Below are positions 19,501 to 27,412 of a stretch of 60,000 bases of DNA, in pieces. The DNA is from Polytrichum commune. Taxonomy: Eukaryota > Streptophyta > Polytrichopsida > Polytrichales > Polytrichaceae. Every line of letters begins with the position of its first letter. The first letter of the stretch is position 1. The DNA lies in assembly GCA_950295325.1 (NCBI GenBank), contig OX485806.1, forward strand, positions 35,466,001-35,526,000, given 5' to 3'. The notes under the pieces are model-generated. The model saw nothing but the letters and a program-made list of their open reading frames with translations, was not told the origin of the DNA and made no database searches. The translations under genes and the position numbers were made by a program.

Positions 19501-20632
19501 ATTGAAGCAATCCGGACGAGCGTGGTACGAGTGCATTCACATATTCTTTGTGAACAAAGGCTTTACGAGGAGCCATGCGGACCACTCGTTGTACGTGTTA
19601 CAAACTTGCCACTACATTGTGATCGTAATCATATATGTAGACGACCTCATCATCTTGGCAAGCAACGTGGACGTGATCAACGAGTTGAAATCTAGCCTCG
19701 AGAAGGAGTTCGAGATGAGCGACCTCGGCGAGTTGCATTTTTTCCTCGGAGTCCATTTCGAGCGGGATAGGAGGACGCGCACCATCACCATGCATCAACG
19801 AAGCTACATCGAAACCATTTTGGAGCGATTCGGCATGAGTGATTGTAAGCCCATCTCAACCCCGCTCGACACCAAGACCTCATTGGCGAAGCTTTCGGAG
19901 GAGGAATACGAGAAGCATTCACACGAAATGAAGGACATTCCGTACCAAAGGGCGGTGGGGTCGTTGATGTACGCAATGGTGGCCACGAGACCGGACCTCG
20001 CATTCGCGGTAAGCGTGGTAAGTCGGTTTATGTCGCAACCGGGTCCGATGCATTGGATGGCCGTGAAACGAATCATGAGATACTTGAAAGGCACCATTGA
20101 TATGAGGTTGCGCATCGAAGGACAACACATAAACCTTAAAGGTTATTCGGACGCGGATTGGGCCGGCGATGTGGAAAACCGAAGGTCTACCTCCGGATAC
20201 GTTTTCTTCGTTGGACACGGGGCCGTGACGTGGAATAGCAAACGACAACTAACGGTGGCTCAATCCACAATGGAGGCGGAGTACATGGCCATGAACCGAT
20301 GCACGAGGGAGGCCATTTGGCTAAGGCAACTAATGGAGGACGTAGGTTGTGCACAAGAGGAGGCGACAACCATGATGTGCGACAACCAAGGTTCTATGGC
20401 ATTAGCTAAGAACCCAACCAACCATGATAGGTCAAAACATATAGATGTGCAACATCATTTTATTAGAGAGAAAATTGAAAACAATGTTGTAGAGCTAGAA
20501 TATTGTCCAACGCAATATATGGTAGCGGATATTCTTACAAAGGCTTTAGCGAGGGATAGGCATGAGATGTTAAGTGAAATAATGGGGTTGGAGTACAATG
20601 CCACCTCGCAAAGTGGGAGTATTGGAAGGTAG
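16568..20632 (+). CDS. Copia Gag-Pol polyprotein, intact mosaic, 1354 aa (E6)
   Basis: Uninterrupted frame from the first in-frame ATG. Residues 1 to about 30 are A-like (MASSEGDG), everything after the TKDLWEIVDG segment is B-like; at the DNA level the change falls between about 16650 and 16672. Domains as in E4: CCHC knuckle near 226, DSG protease at 275, integrase D479/D542/E578, RT YVDD near 1023, RNase H near 1195-1240, stop inside the 3' LTR. All catalytic residues are present. Expected product: virus-like-particle protein plus enzymes for cytoplasmic reverse transcription and nuclear integration. It should be competent unless a substitution not visible as a motif change matters. Confidence 0.95.
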   Translation: MASSEGDGHITLDKFGGDNFNLYKFKLEMVMSTKDLWEIVDGSELPPPSTASDEVKKAYERRCKKAFAIIAMSLVDKELAHIKGCKGPAEAWKTLCNIHETKSLSNILFIRRKFFTIKMDEGDDILTHINKVKSLADQLTCLEVPMKDEDVVMTLLDSLPPSFEHLITALETRPISELKLDFITARLMHEVSKRKEKEPQGDDAAMLSRQPRAFDNNERRGDGPRCYNCGKLGHIARNCRMKRKANANMARSSDDFAFVARDGASKSSATRWIVDSGASQHMTPHKHFFDTYEPVTGRKVFMGDNGMVDAVGKGSILVETRVKGRVRSIRMHDVLHVPKMHSNLLSVSKLISRGLKVHFNSLGCVVRASNGEMLGVASLESNLYQLDTNVLNGAETGSLAHSEANSHPLELWHKRLGHLNANSVKMLQSMVSGMDVGAAQGDVHSFACEGCVEGKQARRPFPTDGGTRATKILELVHSDVCGPMKTASIGGARYFLTFIDDFSRKIWVYVLKSKKEVLARFKEWKTLVERQSEHVVKVLRSDNGGEYISKAFDDFLSKHGIARQTSSPYTPQQNGVAERANRTIVEMARSMIHAQRLGHEFWAEAVCNAAYVRNRCPTKAVEGMTPEEAWSGRMPHVSHMRVFGCVAYAKVPDQRRTKLDAKGVKCLFLGYCEGTKAYRLMCLETKKIIKSPDVVFFEDKTHLEDCPSGRVDEIPTVKVDISPKSEAEELEASGDVSEPDEEEPNIEDKWEAEVPAAKSTRSAEASKLNAGKRTATKPPPPPQDGNETIGNSRYPDRPRKPLGEWWKNHIPQPEDDEHANIAMVGEPRNLREAFESSDASEWESAMQEEYESLIANATWELVPLPKGRKAVKCKWVFRTKKDANGTVVRFKARLVAKGCSQVEGVDFGETFAPVAKFNTIRVILAMAAAMGLEIHQMDVKTAFLNGELHVVIYMEQPEGFVQKGREHLVCKLGKSLYGLKQSGRAWYECIHIFFVNKGFTRSHADHSLYVLQTCHYIVIVIIYVDDLIILASNVDVINELKSSLEKEFEMSDLGELHFFLGVHFERDRRTRTITMHQRSYIETILERFGMSDCKPISTPLDTKTSLAKLSEEEYEKHSHEMKDIPYQRAVGSLMYAMVATRPDLAFAVSVVSRFMSQPGPMHWMAVKRIMRYLKGTIDMRLRIEGQHINLKGYSDADWAGDVENRRSTSGYVFFVGHGAVTWNSKRQLTVAQSTMEAEYMAMNRCTREAIWLRQLMEDVGCAQEEATTMMCDNQGSMALAKNPTNHDRSKHIDVQHHFIREKIENNVVELEYCPTQYMVADILTKALARDRHEMLSEIMGLEYNATSQSGSIGR

Positions 20633-20811
20633 TGTTAGGTTGCATCGGTGACATTGTCCCATATGGGTTGTCACGGCTGGTCCTAACCTACACATATAAA
20701 TAAAGGCATAAGGGGAGGAGCTCATCACTCTCTCCATTGTATGCAACCATTGTGTATTGTATTCTTGCTTGCTACGCTGATCTCTTTGCTTCTTCCTCTC
20801 ATTTCCCAATA
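20620..20811 (+). repeat. E6 3' LTR, mosaic U3(B)-U5(A), 192 bp
   Basis: B-type start TATTGGAAGG and CACGGCTGG, A-type end (CAACCATTGTG, CTTGCTTGC, CTTCTTCC). AAGTGGGAG precedes it at 20611-20619. Same mosaic as the E3 LTR. Confidence 0.92.
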
Positions 20812-21384
20812 GTTTTGAGTTCCAAAAGGCTTAGTTTTGGCTTTTTGATGGTTATGTAGTTATTTGGCTTAGTTTTGGAGTGGAAAGGTGCTGACTTGAG
20901 AGATCCATCCATTCTATGCTTACTTTGAGGTGTTTTGAGTTCCAAAAGGCTTAGGTGTGGCTTTTTGATGGTTATGTAGTTATTAAGCTTAGTTTTGGAG
21001 TGGAAAGGTGCTGACTTGAGAGATCCATCCATTCTATGCTTACTTTGAGGTGTTTTGAGTTCCAAAAGGCTTAGGTGTGGCTTTTTGATGGTTATGTAGT
21101 TATTTGGCTTAGTTTTGGAGTGGAAAGGTGCTGACTTGAGAGATCCATCCATTCAAGACTAACTTTGAGGTGTTTTGAGTTCCAAAAAGCTTAGTTGTGG
21201 GTTTTTGATGGTTATCTAGTTATTTGGCTTAGTTTTGGAGTGGAAAGGTGCTGACTTGAGAGATCCATCCATTCAAAACTAACTTTGAGGTGTTTTGAGT
21301 TCCAAAAGGCTTAGTTTTGGCTTTTGGATGGTTATATAGTTTTTTGGCTTAGCTTTGGAGTGGAAAGGTGCTGACTTGAGTGTG
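20812..21384 (+). repeat. 120-bp tandem repeats of E7 leader, right part (5 units)
   Basis: The array begins mid-unit against E6's LTR, so the left part of E7's leader and its 5' LTR lie beyond E6. Units mix the TTTGGC and TTAAGC types. Confidence 0.92.
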
Positions 21385-21494
21385 TGAGAACCTTGAATTA
21401 ATTCCAAAGTTTAAAATCAAATTCTAAAATTTTCGAGGGTTTTTTAGCCCTCGTGGTACATTAAGTGAGTGGGAGCTTGCATTTGAGTTGCAAA

Positions 21495-24333
21495 ATGGCT
21501 TCTAGTGAGGGCGATGGCCACATCACGCTCGACAAGTTCGGCGGCGACAACTTCAACCTATACAAGTTCAAGTTGGAGATGGTGATGTCCACCAAAGACC
21601 TTTGGGAGATCGTGGAGGGTTCGGAGTTGCCGCCACCGTCCACGGCGAGCGACGAAGTCAAGAAGGCGTACGAGCGTCGATCCAAGAAAGCCTTCGCCAT
21701 CATTGCCACGAGTTTGGTGGACAAGGAGTTGGCGCACATCAAAGGGTGTAAAGGACCGGCGGAAGCGTGGAAGACGTTGTGCAACATCCACGAAACCAAA
21801 AGCTTGTCCAACATCTTGTTCATTAGGCGCAAGTTTTTCACCATCAAGATGGACGAAGGCGCCGACATCCTCGACCACATCAACAAGGTAAAATCTCTCG
21901 CCGACCAACTCACATGCTTGGAGGTACCAATGAAGGACGAGGATGTGGTCATGACCTTGCTCGATAGCCTACCGCCTTCATTCGACCATTTGATCACGGC
22001 GTTGGAGACGCGCCCCATGAAGGAGCTCACGTTGGATTTCATCACCGCACGTCTCATGCACGAGGTGTCCAAGAGGAAGGAGAAAGAGCCTCAAGGAGAC
22101 GATGCGGCCATGTTGTCCCGCCAACCTCGCACGTTCGACAACAACGAGAGGCGAGGCGACGGCCCGAGGTGCTACAATTGTGGTAAGTTGGGCCACCTCG
22201 CTCGCAATTGTCGATTGAAACGCAAGGTGAATGCCAACGTCGCGAGGTCGAGCGATGATTTTGCATTTGTTGTGAGAGATGGGGCGTCTAAAACCTCCAC
22301 CACTAGATGGATAGTTGATTCGGGGGCCTCGAACCACATGACACCGCATAAGCAATTTTTCGACACGTACGAATCCATTTCGGGCCGTAAAGTGTTTATG
22401 GGTGACAATGGCATCGTAGAGGTCCTAGGCAAAGGCTCCATCCTAGTGGAAACACGTGTGAAGGGTCGTGCACGGAGCATTAGAATGCACGACGTGCTTC
22501 ACGTGCCCGACTTGCATTCCAACTTGCTTTCGGTGAGCAAACTCATATCGCGGGGTTTGAAAGTGCATTTCAACACGTTGGGATGCGTGGTGAGGGTGAG
22601 CAACGGCGAGATGTTGGCCGTGGCGTCGTTGGAGTCCAATTTGTACCAATTGGACACGAAGGTGATGCATGAGGCCGAAACGAGTTCTTTGGCGCATTCG
22701 GAGGCCCACTCGCATCCTTTGGAGCTTTGGCACAAGAGGTTGGGGCATCTCAACGCCAATAGCGTGAAATCGCTCCAAACCATGGTGAGCGGCATGGACG
22801 TGCAAGCGGTGCCCAACGACGTGCATTCGTTCGCGTGCGAAGGATGCGTCCAAGGCAAGCAAGCGAGGCGTCCGTTTCCCACGGAGGGACGCACCCGCGC
22901 CACCAAGCTCTTGGAGCTCGTGCATTCCAACGTATGCGGGCCGATGAAAACGCCGTCCATCGGAGGCGCAAGGTATTTTCTCACCTTCATTGACGATTTT
23001 TCGCGCAAGATTTGGGTGTATGTGCTCAAATCCAAGAGCGAGGTGTTGGCAAGGTTCAAAGAATGGAAAACCTTGGTGGAGAGGCAATCGGAACACGTAG
23101 TGAAGGTCCTTAGGACGGATAACGGTGGGGAATACATTTCTAAGGCATTCGATGATTTTTTAAGCAAACATGGCATCGCACGCCAAAATTCTTCAGCTTA
23201 CACGCCGCAACAAAACGGGGTGGCCGAACGGGCCAATCGCACCATCGTGGAGATGGCGCGGTCCATGATTCATGCCCAACGCCTCGGCCACGAATTTTGG
23301 GCGGAGGCGGTGTGCAATGCGGTGTACGTGCGCAACCGGTGTCCCACGAAGGCCGTGGAACGTAAGACGCCCGAGGAAGCGTGGAGCGGGAGGATGCCGC
23401 ACGTGCCCCACATGCGCGTGTTCGGTTGCGTGGCTTATGCGAAGGTGCCGGATCAAAGGCGAACGAAGTTGGACGCCAAGGGCGTCAAGTGTTTGTTCCT
23501 CGGATATTGCGAAGGCACGAAGGCGTACCGGCTCATTTGCTTGGAGACTAAGAAAATCATCAAGAGTCCGGACGTGGTGTTTTTCGAGGACAAAACGCAT
23601 TTGGAGGATTGTCCAAGTGGGAGCGTTGGCGAAACACCGGCGGTCAAGGTGGACATATCCGCCAAATCGCACGTGGACGAGTCGGAGGCCAACAGCGACG
23701 ATCCTTTGGAGGAGCTCGACATCGAGGAGGAGGAGGATGCGGAGGCCAACATTCCGGCCACGAAATCCACTCGTAGCGCGGAGGCATCGAAACTTGACTA
23801 CGGTAAGAAACCCGCAACCAAACCACCTCCACCACCGCAACATCGCAATGAAACCATGGGCCATTCTAGGATAGGGCACGCAAACCGCTCGGGGAATGGT
23901 GGAAGAACCACATTCCGCCGCCCCAAGACAAAGAGCATGCAAACATGGCAACCATCGGGGAACCTAGAAATGTGAGAGGCCATTCAATCGAGTGATGCGA
24001 GCCAGTGGGAGTTGGCTGTGCAAGAGGAGTTCGAATCTCTCATTGCCAATGGCACGTGGGAGTTAACTCCGTTGCCGAAGGGCCGCAAGGCCGTGAAGTG
24101 CAAATGGGTGTTTAAAACGAAAAAAGATGCGAGAGGCGTGGTGGTTCGTTTCAAAGCAAGGTTAGTAGCAAAGGGGTGCTCGCAAGTGGAAGGCGTAGAC
24201 TTTAGCGAAACCTTTGCACCGGTGGCCAAATTCAACACCATTCGAGTCATACTCGCATTGGCAGCGGCCATGGGCTTGGAGATACATCAAATGGACGTGA
24301 AGACCGCATTCTTGAACGGCGAATTGGACGTGG
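21495..24333 (+). pseudogene. E7 copia Gag-Pol, broken, ends in RT (subfamily A)
   Basis: ATG at 21495; Gag, CCHC knuckle, DSGAS protease motif and integrase core are intact and A-like. A 7-bp deletion near 23870 (TATCCGG missing after TTCTAG) shifts the frame in the linker, and a 2-bp loss near 23975 follows. RT then continues to the GELDVV segment and stops at 24333, where subfamily B gag is joined on without any LTR. RT active site and RNase H are missing. Together with E9 it forms a slightly different A sublineage (for example PTEGRTRATK and AKSHVDESEAN). Confidence 0.9.
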
Positions 24334-25425
24334 TCAACCTCTATAAGTTCAAATTGGAGATGGCCATATCCACCAAAGATCTTTGGGAGATCGTGGATGG
24401 TTCGGAGTTGCCACCACCTTCTACGGCGAGCGACGAAGTCAAGAAGGCGTACAAGCGACGATGCAAGAAAGCCTTCGCCATCATTGCCATGAGTTTGGTG
24501 GACAAGGAGTTGGCGCACATCAAAGGATGCAAGGGACCCGCGGAAGCGTGGAAGACCTTGTGCAACATCCACGAAACCAAAAGCTTGTCCAACATCTTGT
24601 TCATAAGGCGCAAGTTCTTCACCATCAAGATGGACGAGGGCGACGACATCCTCACGCACATCAACAAGGTAAAATCTCTTGCGGACCAACTCACGTGCTT
24701 GGAGGTGCCTATGAAGGACGAGGACGTGGTCATGACCTTGCTCGATAGCCTACCGCCCTCGTTCGAGCATTTGATCACCGCATTGGAGACGCGCCCCATT
24801 TCGGAGCTCAAGTTGGACTTCATCACCGCACGTCTCATGCACGAGGTGTCCAAGAGGAAGGAGAAGGAGCCTCAAGGCGACGATGCGGCCATGTTGTCCC
24901 GCCAACATCGAGCGTTCGACAACAACGAGAGGCGCGGCGACGGCCCGAGGTGCTACAATTGTGGTAAGTTGGGCCACATTGCTCGTAATTGTCGAATGAA
25001 ACGCAAGGCGAACGCAAACATGGCAAAGGCGAGTGATGATTTTGCATTTGTAGCGAGAGATGGGGCGTCTAAAAGCTCCGCCACTAGATGGATCGTGGAT
25101 TCGGGGGCCTGGCAACACATGACACCACATAAGAATTTTTTTGACACTTACGAACCCGTCACGGGTCGCAAAGTGTTTATGGGTGATAACGGCATGGTAG
25201 AGGCCGTAGGCAAAGGCTCCATACTAGTGGAAACACGCGTGAAAGGCCGTGTGCGGAGCATTAGAATGCACGACGTCCTTCATGTGCATTAGAATGCACG
25301 ACGTCCTTCACGGGACCTCAAGGCGACGATCCGGCCATGTTGTCCCGCCAACATCGAGCATTCGACAACAACGAGAGGCGCGGCGACGGCCCGAGGTGCT
25401 ACAATTGTGGTAAGTTGGGCCACAT
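24334..25425 (+). pseudogene. Scrambled subfamily B gag fused to E7 RT
   Basis: B-type gag-protease from the NLYKFKLEM segment is joined in frame to E7's RT, with only about one base of shared sequence at the junction. It runs through the CCHC knuckle and protease (DSGAW here instead of DSGAS) to 25290. A tandem duplication of about 28 bp follows (25259-25310), then from 25312 the sequence jumps back and repeats gag around a second CCHC knuckle (to 25425), where E8's LTR begins. The fused frame, 24012-25292, is open by chance of phase; no functional product is expected. Confidence 0.85.
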
Positions 25426-25617
25426 TATTGGAAGATAGTGTTAGGTTGCAATGGTAACATTGTTCCATATGGATTGTCTACGCTGGTCCTAACCCATACA
25501 TATAAATAAAGGCATAAGGGGAGGAGCTAATCACTCTCTCCATTGTATGCAATCCATGTGTGTTGTGTTCTACCTTTCTATGCTGATGTCTTTGCTTTCT
25601 ACTCTCATTTCCCAATA
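25426..25617 (+). repeat. E8 5' LTR, 192 bp, variant U3 with B-type U5
   Basis: Starts TATTGGAAGATAG (shared with the C LTRs), has the A/C-type CTACGCTGG and CCATACATATAAATA, but a B-type U5 (GTGTGTTGTG, CTACCTTTCTA). More private substitutions than the other LTRs, so probably older. Left flank CACAT (25421-25425). Confidence 0.88.
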
Positions 25618-25631
25618 GGTTATGGGCCCAC
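25618..25631 (+). promoter_or_regulatory. E8 primer-binding site, half-tRNA iMet type
   Basis: GGTTATGGGCCCAC right after CCCAATA. Confidence 0.84.
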
Positions 25632-25974
25632 TTTGCTTTAGAGCTTAGAGATCAACTTAGGAAGAGGTAGGAGAGAGCCGGATCTGATCGGAGGCGATTT
25701 GGAGGTGTTTCAAGCTTTTGGTGGAGTTTTGGGGTTTTGGAGCACTTTTGGAGCGCATTGGAGCATTCTTGGACACTTGGACCAGCGTGGAGGACACCTT
25801 AGGTTGAGGTTCATTGTATCTTGAGTGTTTATGTGAGATCGATTCGCATTTTGAGGGTTTGAGGTGATTAGAGTTCCGAAAGGCTTAGTTGTGGTTTTTT
25901 GATGGTTATGTAGTTATTAAGCTTAGTTTTGGAGTGGAAAGGTGCTGACTTGAGAGATCCATCCATTCTATGCT

Positions 25975-26040
25975 TATTGGGAAATGAGAGGAGAAAGCAA
26001 AGAGATAAACGTAGAATGGTAGAACACAACACACAAGGAT
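25975..26040 (-). repeat. LTR scrap 1, first 66 bp of a minus-strand LTR
   Basis: Begins TATTGGGAAATGAG at a clean boundary with E8's leader and stops at AAGGAT, where a second LTR start follows. B-like with private differences (AGATAAACG). Confidence 0.85.
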
Positions 26041-26064
26041 TATTGGGAAATGAGAGGAAGAAGC
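26041..26064 (-). repeat. LTR scrap 2, first 24 bp of a minus-strand LTR
   Basis: Starts TATTGGGAAATGAG, has the A-type GAGGAAGAAGC and is cut by the plus-strand LTR that starts at 26065. Confidence 0.82.
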
Positions 26065-26256
26065 TATTGGAAGGTAGTGTTAGGTTGCATCGGTGACATT
26101 GTCCCATATGGGTTGTCACGGCTGGTCCTAACCTACACATATAAATAAAGGCATAAGGGGAGGAGCTTATCACTCTCTCCATTGTATGCAATCCTTGTGT
26201 GTTGTGTTCTACCTTTCTACGCTGATGTCTTTGCTTTCTATTCTCATTTCTCAATA
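26065..26256 (+). repeat. Full-length LTR, subfamily B, solo or end of a lost element
   Basis: 192 bp, TATTGGAAGG start and CTCAATA end. It is followed not by a primer site but by integrase-region sequence of E9, so it is either a solo LTR or the right end of an element whose left part was deleted or moved. Confidence 0.88.
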
Positions 26257-27220
26257 GAAAGTGCATTTCAACACGTTGGGATGCGTGGTGAGGGCGAGCA
26301 ACGGCGAGATGTTGGCCGTGGCGTCGTTGGAGTCCAATTTGTACCAATTGGACACGAAGGTGATGCATGAGGCCGAAACGAGTTCTTTGGCGCATTCGGA
26401 CGCCAACTCGCATCCTTTGGAACTTTGGCACAAGAGGTTGGGGCATCTCAACGCCAATAGCGTGAAATCGCTCCAAACCATGGTGAGCGGCATGGACGTG
26501 CAAACGGTGCCCAACGACATGCATTCGTTCGCGTGCGAAGGATGCGTCCAAGGCAAGCAAGCGAGGCGTCCGTTTCCCACGGAGGGACGCACCCGCGCCA
26601 CCAAGATCTTGGAGCTCGTGCATTCTGACGTGTGCGGGCCGATGAAAACGCCGTCCATCGGAGGCGCAAGGTATTTTCTCACCTTCATTGACGATTTTTC
26701 GCGCAAGATTTGGGTGTATGTGCTCAAATCCAAAAGCGAGGTGTTGGCAAGGTTCAAAGAATGGAAAACCTTGGTGGAGAGGCAATCGGAACACGTAGTG
26801 AAGGTCCTTAGGACGGATAACGGCGGGGAATACATTTCTAAGGCATTCGACGATTTTTTAAACAAACATGGCATCGCACGCCAAAATTCTTCAGCTTACA
26901 CGCCGCAACAAAACGGGGTGGCCGAACGGGCCAATCGCACCATCGTGGAGATGGCGCGGTCCATGATTCATGCCCAACGCCTCGGCCACGAATATTGGGC
27001 GGAGGCGGTGTGCAATGCGGTGTACGTGCGCAACCGGTGTCCCACGAAGGCCGTGGAACGTAAGACGCCCGAGGAAGCGTGGAGCGGGAGGATGCCGCAC
27101 GTGTCCCACATGCGCGTGTTCGGTTGCGTGGCTTATGCGAAGGTGCCGGATCAAAGGCGAACGAAGTTGGACGCCAAGGGCGTCAAGTGTTTGTTCCTCG
27201 GATATTGCGAAGGCACGAAG
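26257..27220 (+). pseudogene. E9 piece 1, copia pol from pre-integrase to integrase
   Basis: A-subfamily Pol covering the GAG-pre-integrase zinc-binding region (HKRLGH, CEGC), the integrase core (HSDVCGP, DNGGEY, NGVAERANR) and the CEGTK segment after it. Open throughout. It is cut at 27220 by E10 and resumes at 32707; CGAAG is duplicated at the two sides. The part upstream of 26257 (leader, gag, protease) is missing from the window. Confidence 0.92.
27216..27220. other. Left target-site duplication of E10 (CGAAG)
   Basis: CGAAG immediately left of the E10 LTR, matched by 32707-32711. Intact copies have a single CGAAG at this place in pol. Confidence 0.93.
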
Positions 27221-27412
27221 TATTGGGAAATGAGAGGAGAAAGCAAACACATCAGCGTAGAAAGGTAGAACACAACACACAAGGATTGCATACAATGGAG
27301 AGAGTGATAAGCTCCTCCCCTTATGCCTTTATTTATATGTGTAGGTTAGGACCAGCCGTGACAACCCATATGGGACAATGTCACCGATGCAACCTAACAC
27401 TACCTTCCAATA
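27221..27412 (-). repeat. E10 3' LTR, subfamily B, 192 bp
   Basis: Same sequence as 32515-32706, sharing the private variants ACACATC and GATAAGC. The polypurine tract CTCCCACTT (plus-strand view) abuts it at 27413-27421. Confidence 0.95.

Larger units (their letters stand above)
15506..20811 (+). mobile_element. E6, mosaic A/B copia element with intact frame
   Basis: Only the last 11 bp of the 5' LTR (ATTTCCCAATA, 15506-15516) remain to the right of E5. The primer site, leader and first ~30 gag codons are subfamily A, the remaining frame is subfamily B, and the 3' LTR is U3(B)-U5(A). This pattern fits recombination between two co-packaged RNAs. E6 lies in the leader repeats of E7; GTTTT (20812-20816) should be its right target duplication. 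Confidence 0.9.
25426..25974 (+). mobile_element. E8, 5' end of a copia element (LTR, primer site, leader)
   Basis: Full LTR, primer-binding site and about 340 bp of leader with one 120-bp unit, cut at 25974 by an LTR fragment on the other strand. The coding part is absent here. Confidence 0.88.

Noticed and set aside
24012-25292. Fused RT-Gag frame as a novel gene
   Set aside because: Chimeric junction between two element fragments, lacking the RT active site and any LTR or promoter of its own.
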